DNA of 64,000 nucleotides from Cycas panzhihuaensis (lineage: Eukaryota > Cycadophyta). Each line of letters starts with the position of its first letter. Position 1 is the stretch's first letter. Location: contig CM041465.1 in assembly GCA_023213395.1 (NCBI GenBank), forward strand, positions 122,705,741 through 122,769,740. The letters are read 5' to 3'. The position numbers and the translations under genes are program-made. The notes beneath the pieces were generated by a model. The model worked only from the letters and a program-made list of their open reading frames with translations, ran no database searches and was not told the DNA's origin. Shown here in pieces: positions 10,583-20,049 of this stretch.

Positions 10583-10922
10583 GGAAGTTTGGGCCGCATC
10601 CCAAACCATCGTCGGAGGTTCTTTGGTCACGCATTTTCGGTTCTAGGGCTGCAATTAGTTCGCCCATTTGGGGGCTGCAGTTTGGAGGGTTCCTCGCCTC
10701 GAAGAGGGAAGCTTATTTCTTCAAAAAAGATTAGTAATTTGTTCAAATTTCACTCTATTTTTGGTATTATTTGACAATAAAGACTATTATTTACTTCTGT
10801 GGATTATGTAATTCCTGTTCATTGTTCATTTTTCTTGTTGAATAGCATCTAGTTATTGTTTTTGTGGATTATTACTTGTCTTTTGAGGAAGATTGCTATA
10901 AAAGTAGAACTAGATCGCTACA

Positions 10923-11460
10923 ATCCTCAAGAACCACATTGGGTTGCAGCAAAGCAGATTCTGAAGTATTTGAAGGGGGACACTAAATCCTGGTTTCGAA
11001 TACCTCCATGGTGAAGACATAAAGTTGTATGGCTACACTGATGTTGATTGGGGAGAAGACTCTGACGATCAAAAATCCACTATTGGATACGTCTTTGGTG
11101 TCGATAATGGATTTGTTTCATGGCAATCGAAGAAGCAACAAACAGTGGCGTTATCTTCTACAGAGGCAAAATATCAAGGACCTAATGTTGGTGTGAAAGA
11201 AGTTGTATTGTTGTAAGGTCTCTTAGAAGTTTTTGAAGTTTCAAATGGCAATTCAATTATTTTTGTCGATAATCAGAGTACCATTCACTTGTTAAAGAAT
11301 CTAGAGTTTCATGCTCATACGAAACACATTGAGATACAACACTACTATAACCATAAACAAATCAAGTTAGGGAAGCTGTAGGTCGACTATTGTCTAAGCA
11401 AATATCAAGTTGCTCATGTTTTCACCAAAGTGCTTACTAAAAATCAATTCACAAAGATGC
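10923..11460 (+). pseudogene. copia A RNase H
   Basis: Resumes with PQEPHWVAAKQILKYLKG, then YGYTDVDWGEDSDD (first acid), GFVSWQSKKQQTVALSSTEAK (second, the SSTEAEY block with E to K), VDNQSTIHL and AHTKHIEIQHYY. This is the complete order of the copia RNase H, which degrades RNA in the RNA:DNA hybrid. A frameshift lies between 10980 and 11025, and a stop follows EVVLL. The C-terminus LTKNQFTKMH leads to the polypurine tract. Confidence 0.85.
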
Positions 11461-11584
11461 ATACCGGATTAGGCCCCAGATGTTATCCTTGAGAGTGGAT
11501 GTATCAACAAGGATAAAGAAGCAGGATAGTCCCACCCTTCGTGATAACTCAACTACTGTAGGTTGCAGGTTCCCCCCATTCATA

Positions 11585-11928
11585 TTAAGGGAGGATATTT
11601 ATGTGGCAGTTATTTGTTAAGCCACTTGTTAATGTTAAAATGGTGGTTTAATTATTGTGATTAACGAAAAGGTGCGAGTTATGCAGAGGGTCACAACCCT
11701 TGTTAGTTGACACCTCTTGGAAGGGTTATAAATATCCTAGATTCATACAAATCGAGCAGTAATCAATGTGATTAATAGATCTTTGTGGTGGGTTTTTTCC
11801 CAAAAGGGTTTCCCTCATAAATCTTGTGTACTATGTAACTATTTTCTGTGTTTATTTTATTTGCTTGTTGTGTATGGTAAAGATTCTACGTGTGTAAATA
11901 TGTATGAGTTCATTCATGTTTCTTAACA
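11585..11928 (+). repeat. Polypurine tract and 3' LTR of copia A
   Basis: TTAAGGGAGGA (11585-11595) precedes an LTR of 333 bp (11596-11928) that ends TTTCTTAACA. The first bases read TATTTATGTGGCAG where copia B has TGTTAGCATGGCAG, so the terminal TG has decayed to TA. TTATAAATATCC near 11730 is the probable TATA box, and TTTTTTCCCAAAAGGG near 11795 is shared with copia B. The following bases AAATT would be the right-hand TSD. Confidence 0.85.
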
Positions 11929-11997
11929 AAATTAACTAAAGCAAAAAACTTTCAAGATCAGAAAAAGGAAGCCAAAAATTTATTAATCATAAATAAC

Positions 11998-12720
11998 TTG
12001 TGGGGATATGTATGTAGAAGATTCATAAAACCTATTCCTCTTGTTGATCTGGCAAATGCTAACAACTTAATCCCTATAGACCTTGTTGTTGTTGTTACTT
12101 GGAAAGCAAAAGATGAAATTGCTTTGGCTTTTCTACATGTGACAACTCATAATAATGATGATCAAAACATTGATTTTTCATCTACTTCAAAGGAAGCTTG
12201 GGATATGCTCTCATCTTTGTATAAAAGGTAAGATGATGCACACATTGTAATGTCTAAATCAAAGTTGTTTAGCTTACATTTTGTTGCACCCATGGTGGTA
12301 TTTTTAGCAAATGTAAAAGCAATCAATAATCAGTTGATTGCATTAAGCAAATCAGCATCAGATGAGGAACTTGTGACAACTACCATTCATGCTCTTCTAA
12401 GATAATACCGTGGCTTCATCTCCTCCATTTTTCAGACCGATACATTGAAAACCTTAACTTTCAATTAGTTAGGAGGACATTTTCTACAAGAGGGAGAATT
12501 CTATTCTTGTCAAGATAAAGGAACAACATCTAGTGCTTTCTTTGCAAAGCACAATTGTAAACAACCCATGGCCCCCAAGCAAAAATTTCAGAAGAAATTT
12601 GGCAATTTGAACATTAATGCTTTCAAATCAAAAATTGTTATTTGTCATTATTGTGGCAAGGTTGGCCACATACAACCTGAGTGCAAAAAGAAACAACATG
12701 ACATGCAACAACAACCACCC
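11998..12720 (+). pseudogene. J: copia Gag fragment with zinc knuckle
   Basis: Translation gives WKAKDEIALAFLHVTTHNND, SSTSKEAWDMLSSLYKR, then SKSKLFSLHFVAPMVVF and, at about 12637-12681, the knuckle CHYCGKVGHIQPEC. It closely matches the Gag of copia L (WEAKDEIALAFIRMVV, SSKEAWDTLSSLYERR) and the knuckle of copia K (CHYCGKKGHIQPEC). The start is missing and several stops interrupt it. It could be the gag of copia C, whose integrase resumes at 27864, but I could not show continuity. Confidence 0.8.
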
Positions 12721-13099
12721 CCACAAATACCAAATTGAGGTGCATATCAAGGAGATCATTGTGGAAATACAAATTACATATTAGGTTTTGGAATAGATAT
12801 ACATGTTCTCCAAAATCCATTGTATCATCAAAGATTAATTTCCCAACCTCTTTGGAATCTGCCATCTTTACAACACTACGTATAAATCCTTTTTAAGTTA
12901 TAGGTGTAGTCACTTTTACTTCTAGAGGTGTAATTCCTTCTACTGCACCAAGTGGTATTCTAGGCACACTATCTCCCCCAATGCTATTACTACCAAATAA
13001 CAAATTTTAAATGGATGCCCTCAATTATATAGGTTCCTCACACCACAGAACTTGCACTATCAATAGTGTTGCAATCACGAATGACTAATTCGATTGCCT
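12721..13099. other. Unassigned AT-rich stretch
   Basis: After the J knuckle I see no retroelement motif that holds a frame. Short blocks may be decayed copia protease sequence, but no D-S-G site is visible. No repeat, LTR end or RNA gene was recognised. Confidence 0.4.
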
Positions 13100-13785
13100 A
13101 CTTCATGTATCAAATAATTTTCTTGTGAATTTATTTTCCTAGTATGCCAAGCGACCTTCCTTTACCTTTTCTTCATTATCACTTATGTTGTTTGAATCTC
13201 CATTTCATTCTCCTGCCTTGCCTAGGGTTTCTTCTTCTGAAGTATCTTCTTCCTCTTCTTCTGGTGTTTTTTTCTTTATAGGAGCTTCCATTTATTCCTT
13301 CAAATTTTCTTTATCCTTTTACACATTCCCTTTTTCTTCTTCCAATGATTTTGCGGCTAAGGGTGCAACTTCTGGACTAAATAGGTCAAATTCTATTGGG
13401 GTTAGTCTTGGTCCGCTACATTTCACATTCTATTCTATGGGTATTTGTGCTCCACTTGCCTCAAACTCCTTGGCAAACCTGCCCTTCATCTTACCTTTTT
13501 ATAGAATTTGTTGTCTTACTCCTCCATATTTTTCGCTCATTTGCCCATCTTATTGCTCTTTGCCTACTAGACTCTGGAATTCCCTTAACCCAAAATCCAT
13601 GTTGCTATTTTATCAAAATTTTTATTGTTTGTTGGTGGGTCACCCTTCCCCTTTGCTTTACTGAAATTGGTCCTATAGCTTGCTAAGTTGCACGTCCTTC
13701 TTTTATACTTCCTCCCTTATTTCCTCCTTAATTTTGACCAAGTTTTCAGAAACATTTCTTGGAACCCTTCTGAAAAAGCTAATTT
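13100..13785 (-). pseudogene. Second F-family Gag N-terminus (coiled, acidic), split by E
   Basis: The minus-strand reading continues from about 19030-18933 across copia E into 13785-13100. It gives NVSENLVKIKEEIREEV (coil-like), FGLREFQSLVGKEQ, MKGRFAKEFEASGAQIP, an acidic run PEEEEEDTSEEETLG, and NEEKVKEGRLAYXENKFTRKLFD. The last part matches the start of the F Gag (SNEEEKVEEGLEANWENYFIRKLFD, from about 21850), so two copies of this Gag segment lie in the same orientation about 8 kb apart. Stops are frequent. The plus-strand open frame over the same bases is a shadow. Confidence 0.6.
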
Positions 13786-14004
13786 TGTTGACAAAACGCA
13801 GATCAGAAACAAACAGAGAAAGGAATGAGATGATTTTCTATTGAGATTCATTTACTTAAGTATACAAGAGTCATGAGTTGGTTACAACCACTAATGTAAC
13901 CAATCATTTAGATGTTGCCAAGTGGCATGATCTCATGAGAGCATTAAAGGGTTGGTCTAACATGACCCCCTCTTCTGTCCTAGATAAAACATTATATCTT
14001 AACA
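13786..14004 (-). repeat. 3' LTR of E
   Basis: TGTTGACAAAACG...TATATCTTAACA, 219 bp, identical to 18714-18932. The CCCCCTCTTAATG that follows is the minus-strand polypurine tract. Confidence 0.95.
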
Positions 14005-14011
14005 CCCCCTC

Positions 14012-15500
14012 TTAATGTTTTATCTCTAAAAGTCCAATCTTGTCTCTCAAATATCTGAGTCTTTCTCTCCCAAGAGGTTTTGTCAAGATCGCAACTTGTT
14101 CGGATGTCGGACGGTATTCCAAGTCTATTTCTTTGTTCTGCACTTTTTCTCTTATAAAGTGATGATGGACTTCAATATGTTTTGTTCTTGCATGCAGAAT
14201 TGGATTTTTGGTTAGCTTGATGGCACTTTGGTTGTCACATTTTAGGGAAGTTGCTTCTTTCTGCTGTTGATTTAAATCAAGCAAGAGTTGTCTTAGCGGA
14301 TATGGCTTCACGGAGTTCTTGATGTGGTCGCTTTATATTCTCGTCAGAGAGAGAGCCACCGTGGCTTGTTTTCTTGCACCATGAGATTCTTTGAATCTCC
14401 CAAGAAAAAACAAAAACCACTTGTGGATTTCCTTTGTTCTTGTCGCCGCCGCCTCAATCGCAGTATCCCGTGATTTTGATTTGATGCCCCTTTGAATAGA
14501 CTAACTTGAGATCTGTTGTTCCTTTGAGTTATCTCAGAATTCTTTTCTTTGCTTGCGGTGTCTCAACTTTGGATTACGCATATACCTTGATATTAGCCCT
14601 CTTGAGTAAGATATGTCAGTCGGTGGTGTCGGTAGATCAGACTTCCAATCATTTGCTGTCTGAGGTAGCATCGGCATCTTTTCCATACTATCCCTTTGTT
14701 AGATTGCGGTTTGTCTCCATGGGGTGGTGCATGGATTGCGCTTTTCCATCCGAAATCGAACAAGTAGACTTTTGATGTAGTTACTTTGGGACGAGTTACA
14801 TAGTTCGGTGTTGACCTATTTCTAGTCCCAAGTAATAATTTAGTGAACCTAAATCATCATTTCAAACTTTTTTGAAGTTGACTTTTGATCCACTTGATTC
14901 CTTCTACATCATTCCCGATGTGACATATCATCCACATAAACAACAATTATTGTTATCTTGTTGTTTGTTTTCCTTATGTACAGACTGGAATCTGAATTAC
15001 ACCAAGTGAACTTATTTTCTTCAAGAAAGTGATCTAGTTTTGCATACTGAGCCTGCGGTGCTTGTTTTAGACCATACAAGGCCTTTTTCAATTTGCAGAC
15101 TAGATTTTCTTTTCCTTGTTCTGCGTATCCATCTGGTTGTTGCATATAAACCTCTTCTTCCAGTTCACCGTTTAGGAAGGCACTTTTTACGTCCATCCGA
15201 GAGATTCCCCAACCTTGGGCGTGACTAAGGCTATTCTTGTCCTTCTTGTGTTCATCTTTGCTACTGGAGAAAAAGTCTCATCATAATCTATACCTGCAGT
15301 TTGAGTATATCCTTTTGCAACTAACCTTGCCTTGTGCTTTTCAATTTGGCCATCAACTCCTTTCTTTGTTTTGTAAACCCATTTGCGCTTTGATAGATTT
15401 ATTAGCAGGTAGTTCTACTAATTCCCATGTTCGATTTTTCTTGATTGAATTTATTTCATTGTCCATTGCTTCTCTCCATTCTGGATGATCTTTCGCCGTC
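14012..15500 (-). pseudogene. E reverse transcriptase and RNase H
   Basis: From 15500 downwards: HPEWREAMDNEINSIKKN and [11 protein letters not shown], then after a shift [19 protein letters not shown], after another shift [28 protein letters not shown] and VVYVDDM (about 14935), where the frame shifts again into GNDVEGIKWIKSQL. The RNase H end holds SLKCDNQSAIKLTKNP, ARTKHIEVHHHFIREKV and the C-terminal LRDKIGLL (to 14012). Between about 14320 and 14900 the frame is hard to follow. Catalytic YVDD is intact, but at least four shifts make the protein impossible. Confidence 0.85.
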
Positions 15501-15577
15501 AAAATTACGTGGTTCAACCTTGCTTAGAGAGCTCTTGACCTTTGCCCTCGAGTTTTTGTTCCAATATATTTCCTTCT

Positions 15578-17110
15578 TCAGCTTTGATGTACCACTTTGG
15601 CAACTTTTTGCTTCGTGGATTTTCTTTTCGACGATGTCTCCCCGATCGGTTGGTCCGATGGTCCTTCCTGACCTGTTGTTGATGACGAATCGGCTTGTCC
15701 TTCTTCTAGCTCGTTTTCTTCTCCAGTTTCTTGATTTTCCAAGTAATTCTGGTGATCTTCTTCCTCATCTTCCTGCATTATTCTGTGTCTGACAGTTCCT
15801 AGTTCCTTTTCGCTTTCTATTATTTTGATCTGTGAGGATTCTTCTGAGCTATCTTCATTAAACACAACGTCTCTACTCACATAGATTCTATTTGTTCTAG
15901 GATCTATGCACTTATATGCCTTTGAGTTTTTACTATATCCTATCAATACACATTCTATGCTTTTTGCATCTAATTTGGACCTCCTTTTATCAGGAATATG
16001 CACAAATGCTTGACTGCAAAAAACCTTGAGAAAACTTACATCGGGTTTCAAACCTGTCCATGCTTCCTCTGGAGTGACGTTCTTTAGTTTCCTGGTTGGA
16101 CTTCTGTTTATCAAGTAGCATCTTTGTGCTAGCTAACCGCCAAGATGTCTTTGATATCTTTGTTCCATACATCATGCTTCGAGCCATCTCCATCAAGGTT
16201 CTATTCTTTCTTTCAGCTACTCCATTTGGCTGAGGAGTATAGGGAGTTGTTACTTGTCTACGAATTCCCTATATTTGCGATGAATTTAGAAACTCGCTCG
16301 ACATATATTCTCCTCCTCCATCGACTCGATACACTTGATTTTCATTCCTGATTCTAGCTCAACTTCTGCCTTAAATTCTTTAAATGTTTCAAAGACTTCA
16401 GACTTATTATGTAAAAAATATACCCAAACTTTTCGAGTGAAATCATCAATGAAAGTTAAGAAATATCTGCATCCATTTAGTGACAGGGGTGAAATAGGGC
16501 CACAAATATCTGTGTGTATCAGATCTAATTTAGATTGAGATTTCCACACGCTTTCTTTAAAAGGAAACCTATGCTGTTTTCCGAGTTGACAACCTTTACA
16601 AACAAATGTATCTGAAGAGATATTAGGTAAACCATTTACCATTTCTGACTTTTCCATTTGTTTAAGTGTGTCAATTGGGAGATGTCCATACCTTAAATGC
16701 CATACTTTATTATCAGATTTAAGAGCAGTACAAGCTTTTTCTTCCAAACAAGGAAGTACAGATATTTGTGAAGTTTGTAGAGATCATTGCATCTGATCCC
16801 TTTCCAACAATTTTCCCGTCTTTTTTCATATCCAGGATGTGGCAATTCCCTTCTTCATCGAAAATGGTCCTCAGTCCCTTTTTGCTCAGTTGAGAGACTG
16901 AAAGAAGATTCATCTTCAGGTCTGGTACATAGAGAACATTTCCAATTTTTCTTTCATTTCCATTCAGATTCTTGAAATGGTTCCAATCCCTTTGATGTTA
17001 AGGGAGTACTTGTCACCCAGCTCCACGGACTTGTCCATATTGTATGGACTTATGGTTTGAAACCAGTCTTCCCGACTCGTCATGTGTTTAGAGGCTCCTG
17101 AATCTATGTA
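15578..17110 (-). pseudogene. E protease, pre-integrase and integrase
   Basis: The protease site WYIDSGASKHMTSR lies near 17110. The zinc domain is WHLRYGHLPID (16700) and CKGCQLGKQHRFPF. The integrase core shows HTDICGPI, then a one-base loss just before the second Asp (the frame reads IESMEEEN where IESDGGGE is restored by one base), and the third acid in GVAERKNRT after the shift. A second shift near 16135 separates it from NVTPEEAWTG, KRRSKLDAKSIECVLIGYSK and an acidic linker ending near 15578. Confidence 0.85.
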
Positions 17111-17149
17111 CCAAATGTCTTTGTCTTTCATTCCCGTAACCAATGCTGT

Positions 17150-18088
17150 TATGAAGGCAGTCTCCTCCTCTTCTTCTTCTTCTTCTTCTTCATCTTTTTC
17201 TTTGCTGTATCCGCCGATAGGTCTTTTTCCTTTGTAAATTTCATTTCGTCTTTGAGGACACTGATAAGGATAGTGTCCACTCTCATGATAGCAGCATATG
17301 TCGAAGACCCTACAATTGTTGGTGAAGTGTCCAGTTCGTCCACAGTTGTAGCATATTCTATTTTCTCTGCTGCGTCCTCGTCCTCTGGAATTTGACCAGC
17401 GTCCTCGACCTCGGAATCGACATTACGCTTGGTGCACGAAATTGTTGTCTCCCTCTTTGCCCGAGATTCAATCTGGATGCAAAAGCATCTTCTAGCTCTG
17501 TTGTATTTTCGTATCTTTTGTTTCTGCTCCTGCCTTAATAGCGATCCTGTCAATTCATCAAGTGTCAATTTATCTAACTTATCACTATATGTGATAGTGT
17601 TAACAATGGTATCAAAAGATTTGGGCAGCCTTGTCATTACTATTTCTACAAGGTCTTGTTCGAGATATCATTCCTCCAAAGACTCGAAGATTATTTCTCA
17701 CGGTGATGATTTTATGCATAAATTCTTCCTTTGCTTCGTTTTCTTTCATATGGAGTTTGTACAACTCTTCTTTGAGTGTGATTATCCTTGCTTTATTCTT
17801 TTGACCATATAGGTTTTCTAAACATTTCCATTTGAGAGTGCAGTTCGGTTTTCAACATAGACAAGTACGGAATCGAAATAGACATTTTTAGGGTGAGACT
17901 ACCCATATTATTCCTTTCAATCCGACTCTTTAATTTATCATCACCGGCAGGAGGACGGGTTTCTTTTCCTTGACAATTTCCTGTGCGTCTTTCATCCTCG
18001 GAATGGTCTCCATTTTGATTTTCCACACATGGTAATTTGAACTGGTCGGGTTTTCGTGTTCGAGACGAGTAATGAGGGAGGAAGACAT
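17150..18088 (-). pseudogene. E Gag with zinc knuckle
   Basis: The methionine at 18088 begins MSSSLITRLEHENPTSSNYH, then VWKIKMET, the copia Gag N-terminus. The frame then shifts repeatedly. LKEELYKLHMKENEAKEEFM (17800-17730) and LDKLTLDELTGSLLRQEQK (17590-17530) are the UBN2 core and end. An arginine/glycine-rich stretch precedes the knuckle CYNCGRTGHFTNNC (about 17367-17326), followed by a second degenerate CCYHESGHYPYQC. A glutamate run (GAA/GAG) at 17160-17205 follows before the protease. Confidence 0.8.
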
Positions 18089-18700
18089 GATTTTCGAGTT
18101 GAAGGACACGATTTAGGGCTAGTCCAAATGCAATTTGTCGGATTCCGTACAAAACCCTAGGTGTACGGCCAAAAATGAAGTGTACCTCAAAATGTAGGTT
18201 TTCAAGTCGCCTATGAGGATCTGAAGTCAGATTTTCGAAACTGCTTTCCAAATGAGAGAAATCGGCTCCAGAAGGAAAAACGGTGGCTAGGGCAGAAATT
18301 CAAATTTTGAGAAAAAACCGGAAAATCTCAAAATAAACCTTCGATTTTGGATGCAAATCAAACGTATTTATAGTGTGAAGGAGTTCGGACGAAATACCGG
18401 ATTTTTCGAAAATCGAAGAGATTTTGCTCTGGTTTCTCCAAAAGCAGCGATGGTTAGGGTCGATTTGGGCTTGAAAGCGGCCTCAAAATGCTTCGCTCGG
18501 AAGAGAAATGTGTTCGGCGTCCTTGATCTATCTCTCGCAAATTTTCGTCTCGATCCGACAGTTGAAAAAATGACGTTCGACAGTCCGTCGATTCCGTACA
18601 ATACCGCGATGGAGAATTTATGACGGTCGATAAATCTTCCTTCAACACTTGATAGGATTGATGACGAAGAATTCTTCTCAAGAGATGTCGGTTTGAGCGA
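18089..18700 (-). other. Leader of E
   Basis: About 610 bases between the primer site and the Gag start. They are richer in CpG than the flanks and contain no recognised domain. Several overlapping open frames on both strands span 18350-18715, but none has homology support. Such a leader normally carries the dimerisation and packaging signals. Confidence 0.6.
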
Positions 18701-18932
18701 CTGCTCGATACCATGTTGACAAAACGCAGATCAGAAACAAACAGAGAAAGGAATGAGATGATTTTCTATTGAGATTCATTTACTTAAGTATACAAGAGTC
18801 ATGAGTTGGTTACAACCACTAATGTAACCAATCATTTAGATGTTGCCAAGTGGCATGATCTCATGAGAGCATTAAAGGGTTGGTCTAACATGACCCCCTC
18901 TTCTGTCCTAGATAAAACATTATATCTTAACA
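18701..18932 (-). repeat. 5' LTR and primer-binding site of E
   Basis: The LTR is 18714-18932. The adjacent minus-strand 18713-18701 reads TGGTATCGAGCAG, a variant of the initiator tRNA-Met site with one base missing (CAGAGC to CGAGC). A similar variant appears beside the right LTR of L. Confidence 0.9.
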
Positions 18933-19189
18933 AATTTTGCTCAACTTTTCATTCTTGTTGTCTTATTTAGGGCTTTTGTAGGGCTTTATCCATTCTCCTT
19001 GCCTTGTCTAGACTTTCTTTTTTTTTTTTCTTTTCCTTAGTGTCGTTAAGTGATTGATGTCAAGCTATGGGTTATTTTTTTCATTTTTTGATTTTTTTTG
19101 TATTTTTGTTTTTATGTATCAAGATGGAACTGATTTCTCAATACCAAAACAACCTCAATTGTCCTTAATTTCAAGAAACACGTTTATGG

Positions 19190-19440
19190 TCAACTGGTTG
19201 ATTCCTCCAATAATTTACTCTACCTTAACTATGGTAGAGTTTGAGTTTGCTACCTTTGACCATTTTAGACAATAGTTGGCTTATTAGTTCCTTTAACTAG
19301 ATAGTGTCATTCTTGTACACCTCTTCAATCATGTAAGGTCCTTTTCTAGTATATCTTTAATTATTTTTGACACAGTTGGGATTTGTTGTTGAATTTCCAT
19401 ACTCGATCACCTTTTCTGAAATATGATGTCCTAACATGGT
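19190..19440 (-). pseudogene. F integrase C-terminal (GPY/F) domain
   Basis: Translation gives FRKGDRVWKFNNKSQL, a stop, then KGPYMIEEVYKNDTI, a stop, then LKELISQLLSK and GSKLKLYHS. This is the order of the module that ends gypsy integrases (GDxV...GPy.I......G...LKxYH), which binds DNA non-specifically. It has two or three stops. No integrase catalytic core is recognisable upstream, so the core was deleted or has decayed. Confidence 0.65.
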
Positions 19441-20049
19441 GGTCGTGCCATGTCATTTTCTACCTTTTCCTTGTTGTGGTCTACTTTGCTAGTTTCTTCT
19501 TATTGTCCCTTTGATTGATGTTCCCCTTTACTACTACAACTTGTAAAATTGCAACTATCATGCACTCCATTTCCTTTATAAGCAAGTTTCCTTGAAGCTA
19601 TCCTTAGTGTTAAAATATTCATCTCTACATTTTGCTTCATCCATACTAGTATAAAGATCTTCACTACTAGTTATACATAGATATTCATTGTTGTCACCTT
19701 CATAACAATGCTCATTTGTGTTATCCATATCTTCAAACTCCATACAATGATTTGTATCGAGGATAATTCTCATATCACAACATTTAGTACTACTTGTATT
19801 TTCCATATGCTTTTTGCAACCAATTGTACACATAGAAGTTTCTATCACCATCGTTTAAGCCTGATTGTAATTTTCCATAACTCTTGGGCTCTTGTTATGC
19901 TCCTTGAGAGCTTTTGACTTGAAATACTCTGATTTTTAACCATTGGATCACTTGCGTCAATGAAATGGTTAAGTTTAGTTGTTTTGATAGATTCTCTAAT
20001 AGTTTCAACATCTAGAAAATATCTTCTAATGGAATATTATTGAATAAAT

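Larger units (their letters stand above)
10110..10922 (+). mobile_element. S: solo LTR of a gypsy element
   Basis: An 813-bp TG...CA segment (TGTAACAAACC to GATCGCTACA) flanked by a perfect TSD, ATCCT at 10105-10109 and 10923-10927. It splits the copia A sentence CAGAATCCT/CAAGAACC, which is continuous in copia B. It has no coding domain. A TATAAATAGG box at 10575 and the motif TGGCCGACTT at 10543 link it to the gypsy-1 and M LTRs. A single LTR with a TSD is what recombination between the two LTRs of a full element leaves behind. Confidence 0.85.
1643..11928 (+). mobile_element. copia A: nested Ty1/copia retrotransposon, 5' end lost
   Basis: Plus-strand order is gag C-terminus (1643-1935), protease (1945-2318), integrase (2330-3055, 4139-4703), reverse transcriptase (9250-10109) and RNase H (10923-11460), then a polypurine tract and the 3' LTR (11596-11928). 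It is interrupted by Q, O and S. The pieces rejoin in register when compared with copia B, its sister copy. The 5' LTR and the gag start lie to the left of the gypsy-1 insertion, outside the window. Every domain has stops or lost catalytic residues. Confidence 0.9.
13786..18932 (-). mobile_element. E: young full-length Ty1/copia element with identical LTRs
   Basis: The 5147-bp element has LTRs at 13786-14004 and 18714-18932, each 219 bp, in which I find no mismatch base by base. The TSD is a perfect AATTT (13781-13785, 18933-18937). The primer site TGGTATCGAGCAG abuts the right LTR (18713-18701), and the polypurine tract AAGAGGGGG abuts the left. Gag, protease, integrase, reverse transcriptase and RNase H are all present in copia order, but broken by many single-base shifts. 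It sits inside F-family gag sequence. Confidence 0.95.

Noticed and set aside
13185-13664. 159-codon plus-strand open frame rich in Ser, Phe and Leu
   Set aside because: It is the antisense shadow of an acidic, Glu-rich F-family gag on the minus strand; composition follows from GAA/GAG codons read backwards.
15040-17812. Several plus-strand open frames over copia E
   Set aside because: All are shadows of the minus-strand polyprotein, whose domains are clear.
18351-18714. Three overlapping open frames at the 5' end of E as a possible accessory gene
   Set aside because: They overlap each other on both strands in the leader, have no homology to Gag and no support beyond absence of stops.
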